Counted from the stretch's first letter, positions 1 to 8,872 are shown. The stretch: DNA of 64,000 bases from Naumannella halotolerans (GCF_004364645.1 NZ_SOAW01000003.1:248001-312000); one strand, 5' to 3'. Made by a program: numbers and translations. Notes: a model not told the origin generated them from the letters alone.

Positions 1-2
1 CC

Positions 3-548
3 GGTGAACCGCCGGCGGGCCGGGTCACCCGTACCGGTGAGGATTCCCTGGGCGGGTTCGAGTCGTTCATCCCCCGAGGGCATCTGGACGATTACCTGGC
101 ACAGGCCGGCCGGCCGGTCGGAACCTGGGCCTATGAGGCGCGGCGGATCGCCGCCGGGGTGCCGAGGATCTTCCTCGACACCGACGAGCGGACGATCCCG
201 AACGAGATCGGGCTCTACGGCACCCACCTGGAGAAGGGGTGCTACCGGGGCCAGGAGACGGTCGCCCGGGTGCACAACCTTGGCCGTCCACCGCGCCGAC
301 TGGTGCTGCTGCACCTCGACGGCAGTACCGATGCGTTGCCCGAGCTCGGTGCCGAACTGACCCTGGACGGCAAGACCGTCGGGGCGATCGGTACCTCCGC
401 CCGGCACCACGAGCTGGGCCCCATCGGTCTCGGACTGGTGAAGCGGAAGGTGGACACCGAGGCCACCTTGCTGACCGGTGACATCACCGCGTCCCAGGAG
501 CCCCTGGTGGACCCCGAGGTGGGCCTGCACTTCCGCGCCCGGTTGTGA
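3..548 (+). CDS. ygfZ: YgfZ/GcvT-like folate-binding protein, C-terminal part (5' end outside window)
   Basis: The open frame runs in from the left window edge and ends at 548. It carries the family signature K-G-C-Y-x-G-Q-E (GTHLEKGCYRGQETVAR), preceded by an N-E-x-G-L segment typical of YgfZ/CAF17 proteins. These folate-binding relatives of the glycine-cleavage T protein help assemble or repair Fe-S clusters, including that of the tRNA-modifying MiaB. The C-terminal beta-barrel part follows and ends HFRARL. The start codon and N-terminal half are missing only because the window begins inside the gene. Confidence 0.88.
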   Translation, partial: GEPPAGRVTRTGEDSLGGFESFIPRGHLDDYLAQAGRPVGTWAYEARRIAAGVPRIFLDTDERTIPNEIGLYGTHLEKGCYRGQETVARVHNLGRPPRRLVLLHLDGSTDALPELGAELTLDGKTVGAIGTSARHHELGPIGLGLVKRKVDTEATLLTGDITASQEPLVDPEVGLHFRARL

Positions 549-587
549 GTGTCGCCGGTTCGTGAGACCGGTCCGATGTGGTCCCGG

Positions 588-846
588 GCTGCTATGACAT
601 CGCCAACTGTCGGAAATGCGACGACCTGTCGGTCGGTCGAGGTCTCCGTGGTGCGCGCAGAGTGAGTCGGGGCTGCTGTGACACCATCCCGGGGGCGAGG
701 CTTCTCGCCGGTGGGGCGGGGTCGGCGACGGCCTGCGGTTTGCGCAGAGTGCCGGTCAGGCTGCCGTGACACCATCCCGGGGGCGAGGCTTCGCCGGTCG
801 GGCGAGGTCGGCGACGGCCTCCTGTTTGCGCGTGCAGAACGGCGTT
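588..846. repeat. Three tandem ~84-88 bp intergenic repeats
   Basis: Units start at about 588, 672 and 760. The second and third are close copies (shared GACACCATCCCGGGGGCGAG and GTCGGCGACGGCCT blocks). The first is diverged but keeps the GCTGCT(A/G)TGACA opening and the TGCGCGCAGAGTG end. Each good unit contains a short GGCGAG...CTCGCC-type hairpin. The first unit also has a degenerate match (CAACTGTCGGAA) to the arm of the inverted repeat at 15031-15056. No convincing gene lies in this 369-bp gap. Confidence 0.7.
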
Positions 847-905
847 CCGGCCGCCGGCGTTCAACATCCACGACTTCGCGGCCGCGTGCCCGGTGCGTGC
901 TCGGT

Positions 906-911
906 TAGCGT
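906..911 (+). promoter_or_regulatory. -10 box TAGCGT, leaderless start of the asparaginase gene
   Basis: TAGCGT is followed by exactly 6 nt and then GTG 918. There is no Shine-Dalgarno sequence in that space. Confidence 0.55.
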
Positions 912-917
912 GGGCGG

Positions 918-1886
918 GTGACTTTCTGGGATTCGGATCCGGTTCTGCTGGAGGTCGAGCGGGGCGGGCTGGTCGAGAGCGTCCATCGCGGGCGGCTGGC
1001 GATCACCGCTGCCGATGGCACGGTCGACTTCTCCTGGGGGACCGTCGACGTACCGATCTATCCCCGCTCCTGTCTGAAGCCGTTGCAGGCAGTGGCGATG
1101 GTGCAGGCCGGTCTCGACCTGGATGGCGAACTGTTGGCCCTGGCAGCAGCGTCCCATTCGGGGGAGGCGTTCCACATCGCCGGTGCGGAGCGCATTCTCG
1201 CCGGGGCGCAGCGCGGTGTCGGTGCCCTGCAGAACCCGCCTGACTGGCCGTTGGACGACGCGTCCAAGGAGGAGTGGATTCTTCAGGGGCGACGGCCTGA
1301 GGCGGTGGCGATGAATTGCTCGGGCAAGCACGCGGCGATGATCCGTACCTGTGTCCGCCGAGGTTGGGACGAGGCCGGCTACCTGCATCCGGACCACCCC
1401 CTGCAGCGCGCGATAGCCGGCACGTTGGAGGAGTGGACCGGCGAACAGCCCGGGGTGCCGACCGTCGACGGCTGTGGTGCGCCCCTGTTCCCGGTGACCC
1501 TGGTCGGGTTGGCGAGAGCGTTCGGCCGGCTCGCCGCAGCCGACGACGGACCGGGCGCCCGGGTGGCCGAGGCGATCCGGCAGAACCCGGAATGGACCTC
1601 CGGCACCTTGCGCGACGAGAACCAGCTGCACCGGGCGATCCCGGGACTGGTGACCAAGGCCGGGGCCGAAGCGGTGCACGCCGTCGGGCTGCCTGACGGC
1701 CGGGGCATCGCGCTGAAGATCGACGACGGCGGATTCCGCGGGCGGGCGGCGCTGATGGCCGCTGCGCTGCAGCGTCTCGGGTACGACCATCCGACCTTGG
1801 CTGCTCAGCGTGACGTACCCGTCCTGGGTGGCGGGCGACCGGTTGGCGCGATGACCGTCGTCGGCGTCGACCGATCGGATGCCTGA
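918..1886 (+). CDS. Asparaginase (asparaginase II / R. etli type family)
   Basis: A 322-residue protein of the serine-dependent asparaginase family best known from Rhizobium etli. It hydrolyses L-asparagine to aspartate and ammonia. The expected active-site elements are visible: the S-C-L-K tetrad at residues 51-54 (SxxK), the C-S-G-K-H block with Cys134 and Lys137, and D-G-C-G-A-P with Cys186. Start GTG 918 is supported by the -10 box 6 nt upstream. There is no signal peptide, so it is probably cytoplasmic. It stands alone between ygfZ and a repeat-filled convergent gap. Confidence 0.88.
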   Translation: MTFWDSDPVLLEVERGGLVESVHRGRLAITAADGTVDFSWGTVDVPIYPRSCLKPLQAVAMVQAGLDLDGELLALAAASHSGEAFHIAGAERILAGAQRGVGALQNPPDWPLDDASKEEWILQGRRPEAVAMNCSGKHAAMIRTCVRRGWDEAGYLHPDHPLQRAIAGTLEEWTGEQPGVPTVDGCGAPLFPVTLVGLARAFGRLAAADDGPGARVAEAIRQNPEWTSGTLRDENQLHRAIPGLVTKAGAEAVHAVGLPDGRGIALKIDDGGFRGRAALMAAALQRLGYDHPTLAAQRDVPVLGGGRPVGAMTVVGVDRSDA

Positions 1887-1892
1887 GCGATC

Positions 1893-1996
1893 AACCAAAC
1901 AAACGTCACACTCGATGAGGTGGCGCCGGAGGTGTTTCGCGCCACCGCTGTGTTTGGGCGCTGGTCGTCGCCATCGAGTGTGACGTTTGTTTGGTT
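1893..1996. repeat. Large palindromic element with perfect 25-bp arms
   Basis: The arms at 1893-1917 and 1972-1996 are exact reverse complements. They begin AACCAAACAAACGTCACACT. Inside lies a second perfect hairpin, GGTGGCGC (1919-1926) with GCGCCACC (1939-1946). The outer arm shares AAACG-nn-CACTCGAT with the palindrome at 57690-57764. It lies 6 nt after the asparaginase stop codon. There is no U-tract, so it does not look like an ordinary terminator. Confidence 0.85.
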
Positions 1997-2062
1997 CCGG
2001 GCCGATGAGACGTTTGTTTGGTTCCGGGCAGATGAGACGTTTGTTTGGTTCCGGGCCGATGG
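1982..2062. repeat. 27-bp tandem repeat, three copies
   Basis: Copies at 1982-2008, 2009-2035 and 2036-2062 differ at only one or two positions. The unit begins GACGTTTGTTTGGTTCCGGG. The first copy is nested in the right arm of the preceding palindrome, so the array seems to have grown out of that arm. Confidence 0.9.
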
Positions 2063-2206
2063 CCTGGGTGGCCGCGGGTGTGGTTTCCCGGGAATGACCT
2101 CCGCGGCCGCGGTTTCGGTCCCCGTGGATTCACATCTGCGGCCGCGACGAAGGCGCTGGGCCCGTGGGTGCAGCACCGGGTGTGGTTCCGGGGCGGCCCA
2201 TGACGC

Positions 2207-2268
2207 AACTCATCGGGACCTGTGGCGACCTACGCCTGCGATCAGGTCGCCATAACTTCCGACAATTT
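2207..2268. repeat. Solo copy of the DUF559-cassette inverted repeat (family A)
   Basis: This 62-bp copy contains both conserved arms seen at 15031-15094 and 16097-16159: AACTCATCGGGACCTG on the left and GTCGCCATAACTTCCGACAA on the right. Between them a 9-bp stem, TGGCGACCT with AGGTCGCCA, encloses a 12-nt loop. No DUF559 gene is attached. The rest of the 1887-2405 gap shows no gene. Confidence 0.85.
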
Positions 2269-2405
2269 GGGTTGTGGCCCGGGCAATCGGGTTGGCTTCG
2301 GATCTTCGGGGGCGCGCTCGTGGAGCTGGGGAAAGCGAATGCGCCGCGAACCAGGAGGTTCGCGGCGCATTCGCCTGCCATCAGGTGGTGATCACCCGAT
2401 CACTG

Positions 2406-4223
2406 TCAGTTGCGACGTCGGCCCAGCAGCGTCGCACCGGCCAGGCTCAGGCCCAGTGCCGCGACCAGCGCCGCCACACCGAGCGGGGCGCCGGTCTCGG
2501 CCAGGTTCGGCGACGACGGTGTGCGCGGACCCGAGCTGCTGGACGGGGTCGCGCCCTCGGTCGGTGTCGCGGACGGGGCACCCGCCGGGGTGGCCGATGG
2601 CGTCCCGGTCGGTGTCGCGGACGGGGTCTGCGACGGCGTTCCGGTCGGGGTGGCCGACGGTGTTCCGGTCGGGGTGGCCGGCGGGGTTCCGGTCGGGGTG
2701 ACCGATGGCGTCCCGGTCGGTGTCGCCGTAGGCGTCCCGGTCGGTGTCGTGGACGGGGTGGCCGAAGGTGTCGCGGACGGGGTGGCCGATGGCGTGCCGG
2801 TCGGTGTCGCGGACGGGGTCTGCGACGGCGTTCCGGTCGGCGTCGCCGTGGGAGCCACCGACGGCGGCGTCGTGGGGGTCACCGACGGTGGCGTCGTGGG
2901 AGTCCCCGACGGAGGCGTCGACGGGGTCGGCGACACCGATGGGACCGGGAAGACATTGGTGGCGGTCACTGTGATCACCTCCGGGCTGTCCTCACCAACG
3001 GTGATCACATTGCTCGGATCGAAGCTCACCTCGCTCGCGCCCTGGTCGTCGGTCTCCGACACGGTGCACACCGAGCCGGCCGGGATGGCGCCGACCGAGA
3101 CCGGGGTCTGCTCGGTCACCGTGACGTCCTTCGGGTAACCCCGAACGGTCTCGTCGTCGAGCAGGCAGCTGATCTGGAACGCGAAGTCGGTGGCCGTGGT
3201 CTCACCCGCGACTGCCTTCACCAATTGGAGCTGGTGATAGTTGTCCCCCTCGCCGACCGCACTGGCCTCGAAGTAGATGACCTCATTGTCGGTCGTCCAC
3301 TCGTTGTCACTCACCACGCGGTTCGGGAACACATCGCCCTGGCTGACGTCATCCGGCAGGTTCAGGGTGTAGGTGATCACGTAGAGGTTGTCCGCCCGGT
3401 CGGGGATGGAGCCGAAGTTCACCGTCAAGGTGTGGTTCTGCGGATCGCTGGTGGCGGTGTACTGCTCGGTCGGCAGCGGGGTGAAGCGGCCCTGCCAGTC
3501 GTTGGGGGACCACTCATCCTTCGGTGCGGAGTAGACGTGGTACTCGTCCAGGCTCAACCGGGAGTCGTAGGTGTCGACCACCTCGGTCGACTCCTCGCCC
3601 AAAAACTCGCCGGGCACGAAGACGAAGTTCGTGATCTGCCGGCCGTCGAGGTTGATCCAGCCGATCTTCCGCGGTTCGGTCGGAGCCGGCATTCCCTCGC
3701 CGATACCGATGCCGGTCGGGATGGAGACGTCGAAGCTGGTCCCGGTGCCGGTCTCGAACTGGGTGCTGGTGGCGTCGGTGGTCGCCTGCGCCTGGGCGTA
3801 GAAGTTGATCTGGCCGCTGACATCGGCGTGGGTGTCCACGTAGTCGGACAACGTGCAGGTGATCCGGTCGGCCTCGATCACGCATTCACCGACGGTCTCG
3901 CTGCCGTCGGGGGTGAGGATCGGGAAGCTGCCGGAGAAGAAGGTGAAGTCACCCGGGGCATCCTTGGGGATGGCCAGGCTGAAGGTGTCACCTTCGGTCG
4001 CCGTGGCCGGCAGCGCCCAGTCGGCCTGCATCTCCAGGACGTCCCACTGGTCGAGGGGGTCGGTCTCGGAGACGATCCGGACATCGGTGATCGCGTCGAT
4101 CTCGGCGGCCTGGGCCGGGGTCGCACCGAAGATGCCGACCACCGCCAACAGCATGCCGAGCACGGTCAGCCCGGCTCCGCGCAGCGCACGTCGCGGCCCC
4201 GAAGGGGCCTTCGGTTGTTCCAC
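2406..4223 (-). CDS. Wall-anchored Ig-like adhesin with Pro/Thr-rich stalk and LAETG tail
   Basis: A 605-residue surface protein. It has a signal peptide (residues 1-40, ending AQA-A), then about 285 residues resembling the Ig-like fibrinogen/collagen-binding A regions of MSCRAMM adhesins. A second beta domain with paired cysteines follows at about 327-426. A long low-complexity stalk of T-P-T-G-T-P-S-type repeats (about 430-565) comes next. The C-terminus has LAETG (574-578), one membrane helix and an RRR tail, the sorting signal used by actinobacterial class E sortases. GTG 4223 is preceded by AGGGAG. The stalk DNA (about 2540-2930) is an internal minisatellite, so copy number may vary between strains. 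The ligand cannot be told from sequence, and no sortase gene is in the window. Confidence 0.8.
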   Translation of the reverse strand: MEQPKAPSGPRRALRGAGLTVLGMLLAVVGIFGATPAQAAEIDAITDVRIVSETDPLDQWDVLEMQADWALPATATEGDTFSLAIPKDAPGDFTFFSGSFPILTPDGSETVGECVIEADRITCTLSDYVDTHADVSGQINFYAQAQATTDATSTQFETGTGTSFDVSIPTGIGIGEGMPAPTEPRKIGWINLDGRQITNFVFVPGEFLGEESTEVVDTYDSRLSLDEYHVYSAPKDEWSPNDWQGRFTPLPTEQYTATSDPQNHTLTVNFGSIPDRADNLYVITYTLNLPDDVSQGDVFPNRVVSDNEWTTDNEVIYFEASAVGEGDNYHQLQLVKAVAGETTATDFAFQISCLLDDETVRGYPKDVTVTEQTPVSVGAIPAGSVCTVSETDDQGASEVSFDPSNVITVGEDSPEVITVTATNVFPVPSVSPTPSTPPSGTPTTPPSVTPTTPPSVAPTATPTGTPSQTPSATPTGTPSATPSATPSATPSTTPTGTPTATPTGTPSVTPTGTPPATPTGTPSATPTGTPSQTPSATPTGTPSATPAGAPSATPTEGATPSSSSGPRTPSSPNLAETGAPLGVAALVAALGLSLAGATLLGRRRN

Positions 4224-4319
4224 GTCATCTCCCTACAGCTACGAACAGGTTGTCGAAAGTGACACTATTGATCGCAGCACGGGAGCGCTAGCCGACGGTG
4301 AGGTTCTGCACAGATTTTC

Positions 4320-5357
4320 TCAGGAGAGCCGGGGAGACCAGCCCAGGGCAGGTCCCAAGGACTGCGCCAGGTCGGTCAGGATCTGCCGATGGTCCTCGGC
4401 CTCGAAGGTGAAGGGCAGCGCGAAGACCACTTCATCGACCTCCCGGAACCCGGCGTGGGACCACAGGCGATCGGCCAACTCGCTGGAGTCACCGACCAGG
4501 TCGGGGGAGAGCAACAACCCGCGCGGACCATGCGCGGTACGGGTGCGCTCCAGCCGCGACTCGGCATAGGCGTGGTAGCGACGCTTCTGCTCGGCACTGG
4601 CCGAGTCGGTCGGGATCACCACCAGGCCCTGTGACGCCCGGGCCTTCGCCCCGGCCGGATGGTGCTCGCGGAAGGCGGCCACATCCCCGGCCTGCACCCG
4701 GGCGAAGGCATCGGGTTCACTGCCGTCGACACCGGTGCCGGCGGCGAAGACGACCGAGGAGGTGAGGTAGTTCAACCCCTGCTGGCCGGTCCAGATCGCC
4801 GAGTCGCGGCCACCGCCGTACCACAACCGCTGCGCCAGGCCCGGTGAATGGGGTTGGACGTGATCGGAGAACTCCTCGATGCCGACGGTCCCGGCAGCAC
4901 TGATCGGGTCACCGCGCAGGAAGTTGCGCAACCGGATCACCCGCTGCTTGGAGAAGTCCTCCGACTCCAGGGTGTCGGGATACATCGCCTCGCGGTAGCG
5001 CTCGAAGTTCATCGGCGTACCGCTGGACACCCCCGGATTCAGGCGTCCGCCGGAGAGGATGTCGACCGTCGCCAGATCCTCGGCCAGCCGCAGGGGATTC
5101 TCCGCGCCGAGCGGGATCACCGCGGTGCCGAACTCGATCCGGGAGGTACGCATCGCCGCCGCAGCCAGGACCGCGACCGGGGAGGAGATCCCGTGCTGCA
5201 GGTGCCGATCCCGCAGCCAGACGCTGTCCAGACCGAGTTCCTCGGCGAATTCGATCATCGCCAGGGTCTCTCGATGGCCGGCCCCCGGGTCGGCCGGATC
5301 GAACAGACCGATGGTCAACACTCCGAGACGACGCAGGGGTTCTCCGGGACGCGGCAT
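4320..5357 (-). CDS. LLM-class flavin-dependent oxidoreductase
   Basis: A 345-residue luciferase-like monooxygenase family member with a TIM-barrel fold. The N-terminal beta strand (LGVLTIGLFDP), the SVWLRDRHLQ segment and the SRIEFGTAVIPLGAENPLRLAEDLATVDILSGGR region (split: SRIEFGTAVIPLG, then LATVDILSGGR) match the family. Such enzymes use FMN or F420, and the substrate is unknown. ATG 5357 is preferred because CAGACT lies 7 nt upstream on this strand. GTG 5363 is an alternative. It is divergent from pgmB. Confidence 0.8.
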   Translation of the reverse strand: MPRPGEPLRRLGVLTIGLFDPADPGAGHRETLAMIEFAEELGLDSVWLRDRHLQHGISSPVAVLAAAAMRTSRIEFGTAVIPLGAENPLRLAEDLATVDILSGGRLNPGVSSGTPMNFERYREAMYPDTLESEDFSKQRVIRLRNFLRGDPISAAGTVGIEEFSDHVQPHSPGLAQRLWYGGGRDSAIWTGQQGLNYLTSSVVFAAGTGVDGSEPDAFARVQAGDVAAFREHHPAGAKARASQGLVVIPTDSASAEQKRRYHAYAESRLERTRTAHGPRGLLLSPDLVGDSSELADRLWSHAGFREVDEVVFALPFTFEAEDHRQILTDLAQSLGPALGWSPRLS

Positions 5358-5456
5358 GGACACGAGTCTGCCACTGTGGCCGATGTCGTGGGCGGCTGTC
5401 CCAGTGAGTGCGGGTACCGTTTCGCGGCGGAGTCTTCACCCGGGCCGGATCGGCTC

Positions 5457-5462
5457 TAGGGT
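5457..5462 (+). promoter_or_regulatory. -10 box TAGGGT, leaderless start of pgmB
   Basis: TAGGGT is followed by 7 nt and then ATG 5470. This supports ATG 5470 over longer reading-frame starts far upstream. Confidence 0.5.
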
Positions 5463-5469
5463 TGGCCCC

Positions 5470-6198
5470 ATGACCCTGCTGAACTGGGACTCCGTGGGAG
5501 CCGCACTGTTCGACCTCGATGGTGTGATCACGCCGACCGCCGAGGTGCACATGCGCGCCTGGGAGAAGATGTTCAACGACTACCTGTCGACGATCGACGG
5601 GCAGGCGCCGTACACCACCGACGACTACTTCGCCCATGTCGACGGCAAACCCAGGTTGGAGGGGGTACGGACCTTCCTCACCTCCCGCGGCATCGAACTG
5701 CCCGAGGGCGATCCCGACGATCCGCCGGAGGCCGACACCTTGTGGGGGCTGGGGAATCGGAAGAACGCGCTGTTCACCCAGGTGCTCGACGAGGAGGGGA
5801 TCCAGCCGTACCCCGGGTCGATCCAGTTGGTCGATGCGCTGCTGGGGCGCGGTGTCCGCTGCGCCATCGTCTCCTCGTCGAAGAACGCCAAGGCGGTGCT
5901 CGCCACCGCCGATGTGATCGGCAAGTTCGAGCTCATCGTGGACGGGGTGGTGGCCGCCGAGCAGGGGCTGGCCGGCAAACCGGCCCCGGACACCTACGCC
6001 TGGGCGGCCGAACAGTTCGGCCTGCCGAACGACCGCGCGGTGGTCCTCGAGGACGCCATCTCCGGGGTCCAGTCGGGTCGTGCCGGCCGATTCGCCCACG
6101 TGGTCGGGGTCGACCGCGGTGCCGGTGAGCAGGCCCTGCGCGACAACGGTGCCGACATCGTCGTCACCGATCTGGCAGAGCTGCTGCCGGACAGCTGA
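5470..6198 (+). CDS. pgmB: Beta-phosphoglucomutase, HAD family
   Basis: A 242-residue HAD-superfamily phosphatase/mutase. Motif I F-D-L-D-G-V places the nucleophile at Asp15 and the acid/base at Asp17. Motif II is VSSSKNA. Motif III is the lysine in GKPAPDTY, and motif IV is LEDAISGVQSG. The cap domain and length fit beta-phosphoglucomutase, which turns beta-glucose-1-phosphate into glucose-6-phosphate. The next gene is a GH65 phosphorylase that would make beta-glucose-1-phosphate, which strongly supports the call. Confidence 0.85.
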   Translation: MTLLNWDSVGAALFDLDGVITPTAEVHMRAWEKMFNDYLSTIDGQAPYTTDDYFAHVDGKPRLEGVRTFLTSRGIELPEGDPDDPPEADTLWGLGNRKNALFTQVLDEEGIQPYPGSIQLVDALLGRGVRCAIVSSSKNAKAVLATADVIGKFELIVDGVVAAEQGLAGKPAPDTYAWAAEQFGLPNDRAVVLEDAISGVQSGRAGRFAHVVGVDRGAGEQALRDNGADIVVTDLAELLPDS

Positions 6199-6315
6199 GA
6201 ACGAGCGGTCGCAACGGGGCCCAGGCTCCCGGGCGATCGACGACCCACGGGCCCGCCGAACGGACTGCGGATCCGGTTGAACACACGTTGGACCACGACC
6301 GTCGAAGGACTGGGA

Positions 6316-8820
6316 ATGCACAAGTATCCCTCCCCGCACGTACCACCGCCCGCAGTCGATCCGCTGGATCGGACCCGGTTCCCGGTGAACGAGTGGGCAC
6401 TGGTGGAGGAGCAGTACAGCGCCGAGGATCTCGGCGTCACCGAGACCCTGTTCGCCGTCGGCAACGGTTACCTCGGTATGCGGGGTACGCCGGAGGAGGG
6501 GCGCGACACCCACACCCACGGCACCTACATCAACGGGTTCCACGAGACCTGGCGGATCGAGCACGCCGAGGATGCCTTCGGCCTGGCCCGGGTGGGGCAG
6601 ACGATCGTCAACGTGCCCGACGCGAAGGTGATGAAGATCTACATCGACGACGAGCCGTTGCTGTTGTCGATGGCCGATCTGGAGGAGTACTCCCGGGTGC
6701 TCAGCTTCGCCGACGGCGTGCTCACGCGGCAATTGCTGTGGCGTACCCCTTCGGGCAAGCGGGTACGGATCCTCAGCCGCCGGATGGTCTCGTTCGCCGA
6801 ACGCCATGTGGCGGTGATGACGCTCAGCCTGGAACTGCTCAACGGTGACGCGCCGGTGGTCATCTCCAGCCAGATCCTCAACCGTCAGGACGGCAAGGAC
6901 GAGTACCACGTGAAGTCGGCCGCCATGGGTGAGGGAGGCGATCCGCGGAAGGCCGAGAGCTTCGACCGGCGGGTGCTCGACCCGCAGTTCAAGCAGGTCG
7001 AGAAGGACAGCCTGCTGCTGCTCGGCTTCCGTACCGCGGAGTCGAAGATGACGATCGCGGTCGGCGCCCAGCATCTGATGGAGACCGAGAACAACTACAA
7101 GATCTTCTCCGAGGCCGAGGACGACTCGGCGAAGGTGGTCTACCGGATCGACGCCAAGCAGGGCGTACCGATCGACCTGGCGAAGGTGGCGGTCTACCAC
7201 ACCTCCCGCGGGGTACCCGTGACCGAGCTGGTCGACCGGTGTCGGCGGACGGTGGAGCGGATCGTCCGGGACGGGGTCGATCACGCCTTCAGCCAGCAGC
7301 GCGAACTGCTGGATCGTTTCTGGGATCGCTCGGATGTGGTGGTCGAGGGTCAGCCGGAGGTGCAACAGGCGGTGCGCTGGAACCTGTTCCAGCTCGCCCA
7401 GGCCGCGATCCGTGCCGAGGGGCAAGGCATCCCGGCCAAGGGTATGACCGGTTCGGGTTACGGCGGTCACTACTTCTGGGACACCGAGGTCTACGCCCTG
7501 CCGTTCTTCACCTACACCACCCCGCGGGTGGCCCGGAACGCGCTGCGGTTCCGCTACACAATGCTGGATGCGGCCCGCAAGCGGGCCGCCGAGCTCGCCC
7601 AGGTGGGTGCGCTCTACCCGTGGCGCACGATCAACGGTGAGGAGGCCTCGGCCTTCTTCGCCGCCGGCACCGCGCAGTACCACATCGACGCCGACATCAG
7701 CTATGCGCTGATGAAGTACTACCTGGCGACCGGGGACCGGGACTTCATGCTCCGTGAGGGGATCGACATCCTGGTCGAGACCGCACGGTTGTGGGAGGAC
7801 CTCGGCTTCTGGCGGTCCAACGGCGACCATTCGTTCCACATCCACGGAGTCACCGGGCCGGACGAGTACACCACGGTGGTGAACGACAACCTGTTCACCA
7901 ATGTGATGGCGATGTTCAACCTGTCGGCGGCCGCGCAGGTGCTGACCGACATCGCCGAGACCGATCCGGAGGCCTTCGAGCGGATCTCCCGGCGGTTGCA
8001 GATCGGTGACGACGAGATCGAGCGTTGGCGTTCGGCCGCGGCGGCGATGTTCGTCCCGTTCGACGCCGAACTGGGGGTCCATCCCCAGGACATCCACTTC
8101 GTCGAGCGCGAGGTCTGGGACCTGGACAACACCCCGGACTCGGTGCGGCCGCTGCTGCTGTACTTCCACCCGTTGGTGATCTATCGCTTCCAGGTGCTGA
8201 AGCAGGCCGATGTGGTGCTGGCGATGTACCTGCGCGGGGACTACTTCACGGCGGAGGAGAAGCGGGCGAACTTCGAGTACTACGACCCGATCACCACTGG
8301 TGACTCCACCCTCTCGGCGGTGGTGCAGTCGATCGTCGCCGCCGAGGTCGGATACGACGAGCTGGCGCTGCGCTACTTCTACGCCGGCCTGTTCGTCGAC
8401 CTGGACGATCGCCACGGCAATGCCAGCGACGGGGTCCACGTCGCCTCGGCCGGCGGCATCTGGTCCTGCCTGACCGCCGGCTTCGGCGGGCTGCGCGACT
8501 ACACCGGGGAACTGAGCTTCGATCCGCGACTGCCCGACAGCTGGCAGGCATTGTCGTTCAAACTGCGCTGGCACGACTCGCGGATCCACGTCCGGGTGGA
8601 GGCGAAGACGATCAGCTTCACCCTGCTGGAGGGCGATCCGGTCCAGGTGATGGTCCGCGGTGCCGAGTACACCGTCACCGCCGAGGAGCCGGTACGGGTC
8701 GAGCTGCCCGATCAGGGCCGGCGGATCGGTGGCAGTGTCGGCAGCCTGCCGCAGGTCGCCGGCCACCGCGAGGACGGCAGCACCATCACCTCCACCGTGC
8801 CCCGGATCGACATCGAGTGA
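6316..8820 (+). CDS. Glycoside hydrolase family 65 disaccharide phosphorylase
   Basis: An 834-residue GH65 protein (maltose/trehalose/kojibiose phosphorylase group) with the N-terminal beta-sandwich, the (alpha/alpha)6 barrel and the C-terminal sheet. Visible landmarks are the AVGNGYLGMRG segment near the N-terminus, the W-D-T-E-V-Y-A-L-P barrel block, and the catalytic region VTGPDEYTTVVNDNLFTN, whose Glu is the general acid (about residue 517). Phosphorolysis of an alpha-glucobiose would give beta-glucose-1-phosphate for PgmB. ATG 6316 is chosen because AAGGA lies just upstream. TTG 6277 would add 13 residues. Which disaccharide is used cannot be read from sequence. Confidence 0.88.
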   Translation: MHKYPSPHVPPPAVDPLDRTRFPVNEWALVEEQYSAEDLGVTETLFAVGNGYLGMRGTPEEGRDTHTHGTYINGFHETWRIEHAEDAFGLARVGQTIVNVPDAKVMKIYIDDEPLLLSMADLEEYSRVLSFADGVLTRQLLWRTPSGKRVRILSRRMVSFAERHVAVMTLSLELLNGDAPVVISSQILNRQDGKDEYHVKSAAMGEGGDPRKAESFDRRVLDPQFKQVEKDSLLLLGFRTAESKMTIAVGAQHLMETENNYKIFSEAEDDSAKVVYRIDAKQGVPIDLAKVAVYHTSRGVPVTELVDRCRRTVERIVRDGVDHAFSQQRELLDRFWDRSDVVVEGQPEVQQAVRWNLFQLAQAAIRAEGQGIPAKGMTGSGYGGHYFWDTEVYALPFFTYTTPRVARNALRFRYTMLDAARKRAAELAQVGALYPWRTINGEEASAFFAAGTAQYHIDADISYALMKYYLATGDRDFMLREGIDILVETARLWEDLGFWRSNGDHSFHIHGVTGPDEYTTVVNDNLFTNVMAMFNLSAAAQVLTDIAETDPEAFERISRRLQIGDDEIERWRSAAAAMFVPFDAELGVHPQDIHFVEREVWDLDNTPDSVRPLLLYFHPLVIYRFQVLKQADVVLAMYLRGDYFTAEEKRANFEYYDPITTGDSTLSAVVQSIVAAEVGYDELALRYFYAGLFVDLDDRHGNASDGVHVASAGGIWSCLTAGFGGLRDYTGELSFDPRLPDSWQALSFKLRWHDSRIHVRVEAKTISFTLLEGDPVQVMVRGAEYTVTAEEPVRVELPDQGRRIGGSVGSLPQVAGHREDGSTITSTVPRIDIE

Positions 8821-8872
8821 GGCAGCCGGACCGGCCCGGGCGACCGGCAGGAATCCTCTGCGGTTGCTGAGA

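Noticed and set aside
2274-4262. 662-codon frame antisense to the adhesin gene
   Set aside because: Its Arg/Gly repeats are a shadow of the Thr/Pro stalk minisatellite. The adhesin has a signal peptide, domains and an anchor.
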